Below, piece by piece: positions 1 through 7,598 of a stretch of DNA of 18,844 nt (position 1 is the stretch's first letter; each line of letters begins with the position of its first letter). Position numbers and translations under genes: made by a program. The notes beneath the pieces were generated by a model. That model saw nothing but the letters and a program-made list of their open reading frames with translations. It ran no database searches and was not told the DNA's origin. The DNA comes from Bacteroidota bacterium (lineage in GTDB: Bacteria > Bacteroidota > Bacteroidia > Sphingobacteriales > Sphingobacteriaceae): positions 1 through 18,844 of the forward strand of contig JABDBT010000045.1 in the NCBI GenBank assembly GCA_013288465.1. The letters are read 5' to 3'.

Positions 1-1
1 G

Positions 2-718
2 CAATTAAGTTGGAGCCAATATAAAGTTATCATCAGGCTTGATAGCCAGGATAAACGCGATTTTTATATAGCCGAAACCGTTAAGAATAATTGGAGCGTA
101 CGCCAATTGGAACGTCAAATCCATAGCAGTTTGTGGGAAAGGTTGTTAATGAGCAATGATAAGGAAAGCGTATTGGCTGTAGCTCGGAACGAAAAGCAAC
201 CGTCCGATGCCAAAGAAATCATTAAAGACCCCATGTACCTTGAATTTTTAGGATTACACCATGAGTCGTCATATTACGAAAAAGACCTGGAGCAAGCCAT
301 AATTACTCACTTGCATGATTTCTTATTAGAAATGGGGAACGGTTTCGCTTTTGTAGCCAGGCAGAAACGGCTGCATATTGAAGGTGATGAGTTTTTTATC
401 GACCTTGTTTTTTATAACCGTCTCCTACAATGCTTTGTAATTATAGAAATAAAGACCACAAAATTTACCCACCAGGATATTGGTCAACTACAGATGTATG
501 TGAACTATTATGACCGATATGAAAAGAAAGATTTTGAAAACCCAACAATCGGTATTTTACTATGTGCAGAAAAAAATAATGCGGTTGTGAAAATATCGCT
601 CCCGGAGAATAACAAAACCATTTTTGCAAGCGAGTACAAATTGTATTTACCTACTGAACAACAATTAATAGCAGAAGTTGAAAAGGAGATTGAAAAGCGC
701 AATATCGAGGACCATTAA
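2..718 (+). CDS. DUF1016/YhcG-type PDDEXK nuclease domain protein, 5' end missing
   Basis: The frame is open from base 2 with no upstream start, so the 5' end lies outside the window; the TTG at 107 is internal. The first visible residues (LSWSQYKVIIRL, then NNWSVRQLERQ) are typical of the DUF1016 N-terminal helical domain. The C-terminal half carries a PDDEXK core: counted from the codon at 107, D99 in FIDLVFY, E114-x-K116 in VIIEIK, and Q127 in GQLQMYVNYYD. The family is predicted to cut or bind nucleic acid in the cytoplasm and is often found in defence or mobile regions next to restriction systems; its exact substrate is not established. The visible 238 codons would be most of a protein of about 330-370 residues. 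The gene ends before a tRNA-Arg gene that points towards it. Family call is firm; function is not. Confidence 0.9.
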   Translation, partial: QLSWSQYKVIIRLDSQDKRDFYIAETVKNNWSVRQLERQIHSSLWERLLMSNDKESVLAVARNEKQPSDAKEIIKDPMYLEFLGLHHESSYYEKDLEQAIITHLHDFLLEMGNGFAFVARQKRLHIEGDEFFIDLVFYNRLLQCFVIIEIKTTKFTHQDIGQLQMYVNYYDRYEKKDFENPTIGILLCAEKNNAVVKISLPENNKTIFASEYKLYLPTEQQLIAEVEKEIEKRNIEDH

Positions 719-770
719 TTTCCATTGGTCACTCTCAATCCACCGCAAAAATTTATCACATACCTTATGC

Positions 771-789
771 CTGTAGATTGCATCTACAG
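771..789. other. Perfect 8-bp hairpin after the nuclease gene
   Basis: CTGTAGAT (771-778) and ATCTACAG (782-789) form a perfect stem with a 3-base loop, 52 bases after the stop codon of the DUF1016 gene. No T-run follows on either strand, so it is at best a U-less transcript-end hairpin. Confidence 0.35.
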
Positions 790-802
790 AAAATGAATAA
801 CC

Positions 803-836
803 ACAAAAAAAGTCTTTAGACTTACGACTAAAGACT
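803..836 (-). terminator. Intrinsic terminator of the tRNA-Arg transcript
   Basis: Read on the minus strand, AGTCTTTAG (836-828) pairs perfectly with CTAAAGACT (819-811) across an 8-base loop. The stem runs directly into a T-run (811-804). It lies 14 bases past the tRNA 3' end and has the right polarity to end that transcript. Confidence 0.8.
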
Positions 837-850
837 TGTGACTTAAAAAG

Positions 851-922
851 TGCTCCCGACGAGATTCGAACTCATATCGATGGTACCGGAAACCATAATT
901 CTATCCATTGAACTACGGGAGC
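851..922 (-). tRNA. tRNA-Arg (anticodon CCG)
   Basis: The minus strand folds into a full cloverleaf of 72 bases: acceptor GCTCCCG/CGGGAGC with discriminator A; D stem GTTC/GAAT with loop AATGGATA; anticodon stem ATGGT/ACCAT around loop TTCCGGT; T stem ATGAG/CTCGT with the usual loop TTCGAAT. The anticodon is CCG, which reads the arginine codon CGG. The 3' CCA is not encoded, so it must be added after transcription. A TATATTTG promoter box lies just upstream and a terminator just downstream, so this is a single-gene transcription unit. Confidence 0.95.
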
Positions 923-931
923 AATTGGGCG

Positions 932-939
932 CAAATATA
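932..939 (-). promoter_or_regulatory. -7 box (TATATTTG) of the tRNA-Arg promoter
   Basis: On the minus strand this is TATATTTG, an exact match to the Bacteroidota -7 consensus TAnnTTTG, ending 9 bases before the tRNA 5' end. A TTTG that could be the -33 element sits at 968-965, 25 bases away, slightly wider than usual. The predicted start leaves a leader of only about 4 bases. Confidence 0.55.
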
Positions 940-965
940 ACTTATTTTCCCGCTCGTTTAAGTTC

Positions 966-997
966 AAATTAAAAAACGATAAAGATGTTTTTAATTT
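966..997 (-). terminator. AT-rich terminator-like hairpin at the end of the membrane-protein gene
   Basis: On the minus strand, AAATTAAAAAC (997-987) pairs with GTTTTTTAATTT (977-966), with one bulged base and a 9-base loop. It overlaps the TAA stop of the 996-2180 gene and contains a run of six T. The stem is almost all A-T, so strength is doubtful. Confidence 0.45.
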
Positions 998-2180
998 ACT
1001 TATTGTTTTTTTTACCCGATGTCAAAATTATTCCATTTTCAGGTTGTCTTAACAATATACTGTGCTCATCCAGCAAACCTTTTAAGTAATTGTCGGTAAG
1101 GGAATCAATACTTTCATTTCGTAATTGGAAGTTGGTGCTTTGACCATCATGACGCCACCTCACTATTTTACACCGGCAGCTGCTGTTCTCTATAGTATTG
1201 ATCACCTCCTCAATTGAGCCTTCCTTGCCTTGTTTGATATAAACTTCCCTTATACCAATAATATCGTTTTTATTGCCCACATCAAAATTCCATGACGCCG
1301 ATATAACGATCAGTTTTGTATGCCCTCTGTCAAAACGCATCAGCGACAGGCGTGGAGATTCAATGGTATCTGAATTGTTTTTAACGTATGAATGAATAGA
1401 AACAACATTTGGGTTTTCAAATTGCATATAACCTTCATGGTCAAAGCTGGCGCCATACCGGTTAAAGATAAAGTAACCGTTTTTGTACTTAACATCCACA
1501 ATATTACTTACTACCATGTGGTAGCGGTTACTGTCAGATATGCGCGCCTGCGGCGACCCAATGTAAACCCTCCAAACCCCCTCCAGGCCTTCAATGTCTT
1601 TTTGGGTTGGGGTATAGGGCGTAATTTTCATATCCTCCTTAATGACAGCCAATTTCTCTGCTGTTGAGCGCCATTCATAAATACTGGCGGCCAATAAAGC
1701 TATGGCTATCAATAAGATGGATAGCCATAAAACACTTATATTTTTTGATGTTGTTTTTGAGAACAATTGATGATGATGTTCATCGTTTGCATTTTGAAGC
1801 AGGTTTGTATCTTTTGGGTCCTTTTCAAATCCCCGTCGTCCAACGCCGAACAAATATATATAGCAGGCATCAACAATAAATGGCCTTGGGTTAGTTACTA
1901 TCCCGTTATAAGCATCTTTTATTTGACCGCCGGTTATATCATATTTAAGATAAGGATATTCCAGGTGCCTGTGGTCCCGCTCAGGTGGGTAATGATCATG
2001 ATCTAACTGCTCAGCTGTATTAGGAAGCTCATTGCTTATTTTGCTTAATACCTTTGCCAGGTCTTCATAATTTTTCCGGTTGGTATTACGCACAACTTCC
2101 TGGCCCGTGGTTTTTTCGTACTTTTTGAAAACCTCGGTTAGCAGGTAAACAATTTCTTCCTTTCCTGTTTTTAGTTTCAT
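996..2180 (-). CDS. Unrecognised single-pass membrane protein
   Basis: This 394-residue protein matches no family I recognise. One clear membrane segment spans about residues 148-168 (NISVLWLSILLIAIALLA), separating an N-terminal part of about 145 residues from a C-terminal part of about 225. There is no N-terminal signal peptide. The N-terminal part has a compact, folded-looking stretch at about 78-118 (ITGGQIKDAYNGIV, PRPFIVDACYIYLFG) followed by an acidic/His linker (DEHHH, 133-137). The C-terminal part starts with a segment resembling a beta-rich lipid- or ligand-binding fold (GLEGVWRVYIG at about 198-208) and carries a Cys pair in SCRCK. A two-domain signalling or stress protein is possible but only a guess. 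It stands alone, between a tRNA unit and the divergent SusC operon. Coding use looks normal for the window, so the gene is probably real. Confidence 0.8.
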   Translation of the reverse strand: MKLKTGKEEIVYLLTEVFKKYEKTTGQEVVRNTNRKNYEDLAKVLSKISNELPNTAEQLDHDHYPPERDHRHLEYPYLKYDITGGQIKDAYNGIVTNPRPFIVDACYIYLFGVGRRGFEKDPKDTNLLQNANDEHHHQLFSKTTSKNISVLWLSILLIAIALLAASIYEWRSTAEKLAVIKEDMKITPYTPTQKDIEGLEGVWRVYIGSPQARISDSNRYHMVVSNIVDVKYKNGYFIFNRYGASFDHEGYMQFENPNVVSIHSYVKNNSDTIESPRLSLMRFDRGHTKLIVISASWNFDVGNKNDIIGIREVYIKQGKEGSIEEVINTIENSSCRCKIVRWRHDGQSTNFQLRNESIDSLTDNYLKGLLDEHSILLRQPENGIILTSGKKNNK

Positions 2181-2200
2181 AAATTATTGATCGAAAGGCA

Positions 2201-2215
2201 CTTTTCGAAAATAAA
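2201..2215. repeat. 15-bp direct repeat with TTTTCGAAAA palindrome, copy 1
   Basis: CTTTTCGAAAATAAA, containing the 10-bp palindrome TTTTCGAAAA, lies 20 bases upstream of the start codon of the minus-strand membrane-protein gene. An identical copy lies at 2440-2454. Confidence 0.6.
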
Positions 2216-2285
2216 GACTAAACTGATCCGGTTAACCATACTTATCGAAATTACAGAATATTTTGTCAGCATTTTTTAAAATCTG

Positions 2286-2317
2286 TTTAGTAAATTGGTT
2301 GAGAACAATTCACTAAA
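2286..2317. repeat. 12-bp inverted repeat, 8-base spacer
   Basis: TTTAGTAAATTG (2286-2297) and CAATTCACTAAA (2306-2317) are inverted arms with one mismatch. The mismatch becomes a G-U pair in minus-strand RNA. The shape (12+8+12) suits either a dimeric regulator site or a leader hairpin of the minus-strand gene. Confidence 0.45.
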
Positions 2318-2329
2318 GTACAAAATTGA

Positions 2330-2356
2330 CGCATATTATTCGCAAATAAATATGCG
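2330..2356. repeat. 8-bp inverted repeat, 11-base spacer
   Basis: CGCATATT (2330-2337) and AATATGCG (2349-2356) are perfect inverted arms, 12 bases downstream of the previous inverted repeat. No T-run follows. Confidence 0.4.
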
Positions 2357-2439
2357 CAGTTATGTGATGTTTTTTTCTTTTAAAGTGATTTATATTGCTG
2401 GTAATTAATTGTTTATGTAAATTTCGGAAATGAGGTATT

Positions 2440-2454
2440 CTTTTCGAAAATAAA
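2440..2454. repeat. 15-bp direct repeat with TTTTCGAAAA palindrome, copy 2
   Basis: Identical to 2201-2215 and in the same orientation, 239 bases away. It lies about 27 bases upstream of the candidate -33 element of the susC promoter. Confidence 0.6.
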
Positions 2455-2480
2455 TAGAAATCTTCTGAATACTATAGGCC

Positions 2481-2513
2481 TTGCAAGTCGGCCATATTCC
2501 ACCTTTATATTTG
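2481..2513 (+). promoter_or_regulatory. Candidate promoter of the susC operon
   Basis: TATATTTG (2506-2513) is an exact Bacteroidota -7 box. A TTG at 2481-2483, 22 bases upstream, can serve as the -33 element. Predicted transcription start is near 2518, giving a leader of about 260 bases before susC. The palindrome TTGGTTAACCAA (2511-2522) covers the end of the box and the start site. Confidence 0.5.
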
Positions 2514-2522
2514 GTTAACCAA
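2511..2522. promoter_or_regulatory. 12-bp palindrome over the susC start site (possible operator)
   Basis: TTGGTTAACCAA is a perfect palindrome sharing three bases with the TATATTTG box and covering the predicted start of transcription. That is a classical repressor position. The half-site AACCAA recurs at 2731 and in three AACCAAT copies at 2748, 2761 and 2771. Operator function is inference. Confidence 0.35.
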
Positions 2523-2781
2523 TTATATCTGAATAATTCTAATTAATATATCAGATAAGCATTTTCTCAATTAGGTAAATTATTGCAATGATTTTTATTA
2601 ACGCGATAGTATAACCTGGTTGAATATTGAGTAAAGTATGTGACCCTTTTGTGGGTTAATTTACCTTGCTGCATAACAATGTTTATTCAGTATTAATAAC
2701 CATTTATCAGCAAACCAAAAGCAGCTTAACCAACTGTTTTATTTATAAACCAATTATTATAACCAATATAAACCAATCATT

Positions 2782-5700
2782 ATGAAAGAAAAGAATTCTA
2801 CTTTATTAATGCTGTTCTTGCTTTTTTTTATCCCGATAATTGTTTTTGGGCAAGAAGTTAAACCTGTTGCAGCATCAAAAATGGATAATAATAACTCCGT
2901 AAAGCACCTGGTAACAGGCGTTATTACCGATAGATCGGGCGTGTTGTTGCCTGGCGTTACGGTTAGGGTTAAAAATTCAAACACTGTAGCAGGCAGCAAT
3001 ACTTTGGGCGTTTACACTATTAATGTTGCGCACCCAGATGTGGATGTACTTGTTTTTTCATTTATCGGCTTTAAAAGTGTGGAAGAAAAGGTTGGCGGTC
3101 GTGTTAGGATCGATATACAGCTGGAGGACGGCAACAGCAACTTACAGGAAGTAGTAGTTACCGCATTGGGATTTGAGGCCAGTAAAGATAAATTAGGTTA
3201 TACCACCTCAAAAGTTAAAGGCGACCGTATTGCCGAATCGGGCGAGGTGAGTTTGGTTGACGGGTTAGGCGGTAAGGCTTCAGGCGTAAGGATATCACGT
3301 TCATCCGGTTCTGACCCCGGTGCAGCATCACAGATACTGATACGCGGACAGAGCACCATAACCCGCAGTACCGATCCGCTAATTGTGCTGGATGGTATGC
3401 CGGTAGAAGGTTCAAGCCGGGGGGAAAGTGCAGGCGGAACAACACAACAAAACCGGTTAAGTGATATTAACCCCGATGACATTGCATCTGTGCAAATACT
3501 GAAAGGAGCATCGGCTGCAGCGTTATGGGGTACAAGGGCGGCTAATGGCGTAATACAGATCACCACAAAAAAAGGTGGTGGCGATAACACGGTTATTTCA
3601 TTCAAATCCACACTTTCTATCGACAAGGTTAGCCAGTTTTATGACCTGCAGGATAAATACGGACAGGGTTCGGGTGGTGTTTATGGTTTAAATAATACAC
3701 TAAGCTGGGGCGATAAAATTGCCAACCGTTCGGGAGGAAGCGATACTTATAATTTGGCCGGGCCTCAATTTGTTGATGCACTGACAGGTCAGACCTTTTA
3801 TACCATCACACAAAAAAACTCGCAACAAACTTTTTTAAAGCAAAACTATGATGAAGTGTTGGGCACAGGTAGTTACCTGGATAATAACTTGAGCATAAGC
3901 TCGGGTAATGCTAAATCAAATTATTTTTTCAGTGTAGGAGATTTGAACCAAAACGGCGTAATTAAAAATAGCAGTGATTACCGTCGCACAACTTTAAGGT
4001 TTAATGCCACAAAAGAAATGAGCAAATGGTTGAGCATTACTAATAGCTTCAACTATTCGCGTATTGGATCTGACCGCGTACAAAGAGGGGTAAATAATGC
4101 CGGGTTTATGATCGGTTTGTTAAGAACGCCGCCCGATTTTGATAATTCAGCTTATATAGGGAATTATTATGCCGCGGCTGGTGGTTCATTTATACCAAAC
4201 AGGCAGCGCGACTATCGTAATTATTTAGGGGCAAGTACCAACCCCGGGTTTAACAACCCGCTATGGGTAACAAACGAAATGACCAACACCGACCTTGTTA
4301 ACCGCTTTATAAATACATCTGAAATAAACGCTACTGCAACAGACTGGTTGAAATTTACAGTACGTGGAGGTATCGATGATTTTTCAGACCGTACACTTAA
4401 CTACTTTCCATTTTATACAGCCAATGCCAATACCGGCCAGTATAACAGGGATGAGTATAACCAACTACAATTTAATATTGATGCCATTGCCCGTGCCAAC
4501 AAAAAATTCAGTGATAATTTTACAGGCAGTTTAATAGTGGGCTATAATTATAATTCACAATCATCATCAAGCCTGGGCGCGCAATCTGTCAATTTTACAA
4601 TTCCTACGGGTCCGCATAATTTTAGTAATGCCACCCCGGCAAATATTACAACTAATGATGCATTTACTAATACCAGGAGCAACGCCGGGTATGCGAGTTT
4701 AGGGTTGGATATGTTTAACCAGGTATTTGTAAATGCAAATGGCAGGTTAGAAGCAGCATCCACTTTTGGAATTGATAATAGTGCGTTTTTCTATCCATCG
4801 GCCGATGCCGCATGGCAGTTTACCGAATTAAAGTCGTTCCGGGATCTCAAGTTCCTTTCATTTGGCAAGTTAAGGGCATCGTTCGGGATAGTTGGCATAC
4901 AGCCGCAGCCTTATCAAACTGCAACTAACTTTGTGTCGCCCCAAATAAGTGATGATTTGGGCGGATCTCTTAATCCAGGTTTGTATGGAACGGGTAGTTA
5001 TGTACAAAGTGTAAATAAGGGAAACCCGGCTTTAAAACCCGAGCGTAAGCGCGAAATTGAATTTGGTACAGATCTTAGGTTTTTTGATAACCGCCTTTCA
5101 ACAAGCATTACCTATTATCAAAATAAAACAACCGATGCTTTAATTAATATACCTCAAGCTGCATCAACAGGGTTTAATTTTATTTATGCCAACGCCGGTT
5201 CCATTCAAAATAAAGGCTTAGAAGTAGATGCATCCTACAATATTATTAACAAAGGGAACTGGAGTTTTACCGCGGATGTAAACTGGACAAAAAATAATAA
5301 TAAAGTATTAAGCCTGGATGGCGCTGCCTCGATCAACCTGGGTGAAACAGCCGGAATTTCTTCAAGGGCTGTTGAAGGTTATCCTTTGGGCGTGCTTTAC
5401 TCAATACCATGGCAGCGCGATGCTAATGGTAAAGAATTGCTTGATGCCAACGGCTTTCCTATTCCCGGTGTTACCTCTGCTGTAATAGGCGACCCAAACC
5501 CTGCATGGCGGGGCGGAATTGGCTTTACATTGAAATATAAGAGTTTTGGTTTAAGAACATTGGTTGAGCGTTCACAAGGAGGACAGATAGCCGATGGTAC
5601 AGATGCCGTATTAGTTGATTATGGTACAAGTGCCACAACGGCAAATGAATCAACCTCACCAACCCCTTTAAAAACTTATAGTGGAACAATAATCCCGGCA

Positions 5701-6066
5701 AATACACCATTCAGGGGGAATATCCAAAATTTTGGGGCGGGCAATGTGGCGCTTGAGCAAAGCTGGTACACAGGCCCGGGTGGTTTTTTTGGAAACGTGG
5801 GTGAAGAGTTTTTGCATAGCGCAACCTGGACCAGGGTTCGTGAAGTTACCTTAACTTATAATTTAGATGCTCCAAAACTGCTTAGAACTAATAAGATCAA
5901 ATCTATCGTATTAGAGGCTTCCGGCCGCAATCTTTTCCTGTGGAGCCAGGTAAAAGGATTTGATCCGGATGTAAATGTTGGTGGTTCACAATCTGCGAGG
6001 GGTGTTACCTATTTTGATAACCCGCCTACACGGTCATTCTTATTTACCATTAAAGCCAATTTTTAA
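2782..6066 (+). CDS. SusC/RagA-family TonB-dependent outer-membrane receptor
   Basis: This 1094-residue protein is an outer-membrane beta-barrel that, with its SusD partner, takes up ligands too large for porins, powered by TonB-ExbBD. Order of parts: signal peptide about 1-24 (ending VFGQ); carboxypeptidase-D-like domain about 42-115 (VTGVITDRSGVLLPGVTV); TonB-box-like region LQEVVVTALG at 121-130; plug about 135-265 with SQILIRGQSTI, DPLIVLDGMPV and SVQILKGASAAALWGTRAANGVI; then barrel strands to the end, closing with FLFTIKANF and a terminal Phe. There is no N-terminal STN domain, so sensing through an anti-sigma partner is not indicated. Length is usual for the family. The start at 2782 is supported by the signal peptide; the leader is A-rich with no Shine-Dalgarno site. 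SusD follows after 28 bases. The ligand cannot be read from sequence; no glycoside hydrolase gene is nearby, so a non-glycan ligand is possible. Confidence 0.96.
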   Translation: MKEKNSTLLMLFLLFFIPIIVFGQEVKPVAASKMDNNNSVKHLVTGVITDRSGVLLPGVTVRVKNSNTVAGSNTLGVYTINVAHPDVDVLVFSFIGFKSVEEKVGGRVRIDIQLEDGNSNLQEVVVTALGFEASKDKLGYTTSKVKGDRIAESGEVSLVDGLGGKASGVRISRSSGSDPGAASQILIRGQSTITRSTDPLIVLDGMPVEGSSRGESAGGTTQQNRLSDINPDDIASVQILKGASAAALWGTRAANGVIQITTKKGGGDNTVISFKSTLSIDKVSQFYDLQDKYGQGSGGVYGLNNTLSWGDKIANRSGGSDTYNLAGPQFVDALTGQTFYTITQKNSQQTFLKQNYDEVLGTGSYLDNNLSISSGNAKSNYFFSVGDLNQNGVIKNSSDYRRTTLRFNATKEMSKWLSITNSFNYSRIGSDRVQRGVNNAGFMIGLLRTPPDFDNSAYIGNYYAAAGGSFIPNRQRDYRNYLGASTNPGFNNPLWVTNEMTNTDLVNRFINTSEINATATDWLKFTVRGGIDDFSDRTLNYFPFYTANANTGQYNRDEYNQLQFNIDAIARANKKFSDNFTGSLIVGYNYNSQSSSSLGAQSVNFTIPTGPHNFSNATPANITTNDAFTNTRSNAGYASLGLDMFNQVFVNANGRLEAASTFGIDNSAFFYPSADAAWQFTELKSFRDLKFLSFGKLRASFGIVGIQPQPYQTATNFVSPQISDDLGGSLNPGLYGTGSYVQSVNKGNPALKPERKREIEFGTDLRFFDNRLSTSITYYQNKTTDALINIPQAASTGFNFIYANAGSIQNKGLEVDASYNIINKGNWSFTADVNWTKNNNKVLSLDGAASINLGETAGISSRAVEGYPLGVLYSIPWQRDANGKELLDANGFPIPGVTSAVIGDPNPAWRGGIGFTLKYKSFGLRTLVERSQGGQIADGTDAVLVDYGTSATTANESTSPTPLKTYSGTIIPANTPFRGNIQNFGAGNVALEQSWYTGPGGFFGNVGEEFLHSATWTRVREVTLTYNLDAPKLLRTNKIKSIVLEASGRNLFLWSQVKGFDPDVNVGGSQSARGVTYFDNPPTRSFLFTIKANF

Positions 6067-6094
6067 TAGCTAACCAATTTAACGAGTAGAAATC

Positions 6095-7513
6095 ATGAAA
6101 AATAAATTATATATCCTATTATTTATCCTGCTGGCTTCGGGAATTATATCCTGTAAAAAAGTAGTAGAAGGTATTAATAACGACCCCAATAGTCCGCAAG
6201 ATGCTGATGCAATTACCATGCTTACCGGTGTGGAGATTAGTGACGTTGTTGTACAGGAAGGGGAAACTGCACGTCAATGCAGTGTATGGAATGGCAATTT
6301 TACAGGAGAGCAATTCCAGTATCTGAGCCTTAATCAGTATTTGATGATCGCTCAAGACTTTAATCCTACGTGGGAATTGATTTACGCCAGTTCATTAAAA
6401 AATGCCCGGTTAATGAAAAACAAAGCATATCAAACCCATAACTTGCAGTTAGTGGGCGTTGCCCAAACAATAGAAGCGAATTTAATGGGTACGGCTACAG
6501 CATTGTGGGGCGATGTTCCTTTTTCTCAAGCCACCAGTACTAATTTCCCTAACCCTGCATTTGATCCGCAGGCAACAGTTTATACTGCGGTACAGGCTTT
6601 ATTGGATAGTGCCATTGTAAACTTTAATTCTACAGCCTTCACAGCATTTGCTGCGCAGGACGTATTTTTTGCAGGCAACATGCCTAAATGGATACAAACG
6701 GCTAATACTTTAAAGGCCAGGTATTATATGCATGTAAGAGATTATAATTCTGCCCTAACTGCCGCTACCAATGGTATCAGCTCAGCAGCAAATAACTTTT
6801 TAGCCCCGCACAGCACATTAAGCACAGGAACTTATAACCTATATTATCAATTTATGGCGCTTAGCAGGCCTGGCTTTATGGATGCCAAAGGTGCCTATGC
6901 GGTATCATTGATCAACCCCGCAGGTGCCAATTACCGTGGTAATACTAAAACTATTGAAAAGGCAAGGTTTAGTTACTTATACAGCAGCGCCACAAATCCA
7001 AATTATACAACAAACGGGTTTTTCTATGAATCAGTTTCCTTCCCAATGGCATCTTATGCAGAGAATTTGCTTGACCTTGCCGAATGTGATTTCCGTATCA
7101 ACGGTTTTAATAACGGCTTAGCCAGGTTAAATACTTTCAGGGCTTATATGTCTGCAGGTGGTTATATTGGGGCAACTTACCTAACAGCCGGAAATTACAA
7201 ATACGATCCTTACGTAGCTGCAGATTTTGCAGCTGGCGGCATTGAGAATAATACAGCTACCAAGCTGGCTAATGACAGGGCCCTGTTACGTGAAATTATG
7301 GAAGAGCGCTATGTAACCTTTATTGGCCAGATAGAAGGCTTTAATGATACACGCAGGGTAAGAAAGGAAACTGATATCAGCGTTCCTATACCTCCCACTA
7401 CAGGTACATCAATTCCTCAAAGGATGCTTTACCCGCAAATTGAGGTCGATCTGAATAAGTCAACCCCAAACCCTATACCTGGCTTATTTACACCAACAAC
7501 GGTAAATAATTAA
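6095..7513 (+). CDS. SusD/RagB-family nutrient-binding outer-membrane lipoprotein
   Basis: This 472-residue protein is the surface lid that binds ligand and closes over the SusC barrel. The N-terminus is a lipoprotein signal with a lipobox ending SGIISC, so Cys20 should be lipidated. Shortly after comes INNDPNSPQDA, the DPN-type motif seen in the SusD-like_2 branch (nutrient-binding outer-membrane lipoprotein) rather than in classical starch SusD. The middle is helical with TPR-like spacing (NTLKARYYMHVRDY, LLDLAECDFRINGF). The ending (RREIMEERYVTFIGQIEGFNDTRRV-type region, then YPQIEVDLN) is also typical. It follows susC closely and must be co-transcribed. A strong hairpin follows before dctA. 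Family certain; ligand unknown. Confidence 0.95.
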   Translation: MKNKLYILLFILLASGIISCKKVVEGINNDPNSPQDADAITMLTGVEISDVVVQEGETARQCSVWNGNFTGEQFQYLSLNQYLMIAQDFNPTWELIYASSLKNARLMKNKAYQTHNLQLVGVAQTIEANLMGTATALWGDVPFSQATSTNFPNPAFDPQATVYTAVQALLDSAIVNFNSTAFTAFAAQDVFFAGNMPKWIQTANTLKARYYMHVRDYNSALTAATNGISSAANNFLAPHSTLSTGTYNLYYQFMALSRPGFMDAKGAYAVSLINPAGANYRGNTKTIEKARFSYLYSSATNPNYTTNGFFYESVSFPMASYAENLLDLAECDFRINGFNNGLARLNTFRAYMSAGGYIGATYLTAGNYKYDPYVAADFAAGGIENNTATKLANDRALLREIMEERYVTFIGQIEGFNDTRRVRKETDISVPIPPTTGTSIPQRMLYPQIEVDLNKSTPNPIPGLFTPTTVNN

Positions 7514-7527
7514 ATATCAAAATATAA

Positions 7528-7565
7528 GCAGCAGCGTGTAATTCAATGAAATTGCATGTTGCTGC
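7528..7565 (+). other. 16-bp RNA hairpin between susD and dctA
   Basis: Bases 7528-7543 pair without interruption with 7550-7565 around the loop 7544-7549; outermost is GCAGCA/TGCTGC. Three of the pairs are G-U or U-G in plus-strand RNA and would be C-A or A-C mismatches in minus-strand RNA. The structure is therefore specific to the operon transcript. No T-run follows, so it looks more like an mRNA 3'-end stabiliser, processing site or attenuator than a plain terminator. It starts 15 bases after the susD stop. Confidence 0.65.
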
Positions 7566-7598
7566 GTTAGTAAAACATAAAATAACCATTATAAATAA

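Larger units (their letters stand above)
2181..2781. other. 600-base divergent spacer between membrane-protein gene and susC
   Basis: No convincing coding sequence on either strand. The spacer is AT-rich and holds two copies of a 15-bp repeat, two neighbouring inverted repeats (2286-2317 and 2330-2356), an exact TATATTTG promoter box with an overlapping 12-bp palindrome (2506-2522), and three AACCAAT motifs just before the susC start. It is long for a Bacteroidota divergent region and is likely to hold the control sites of the susC operon. Confidence 0.6.

Noticed and set aside
107..109. TTG at 107 as the true start of the nuclease gene
   Set aside because: The frame is open to base 2 and the upstream codons encode typical DUF1016 sequence.
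2748..2777. AACCAAT triplet as a CRISPR or tandem-repeat array
   Set aside because: Units are 7 bases with unequal spacing of 13 and 10; A-rich leader sequence explains it better.
3198..3626. 142-codon minus-strand open frame inside susC
   Set aside because: Lies wholly opposite the conserved plug region of the SusC protein; it has low-complexity composition and no signal of its own.
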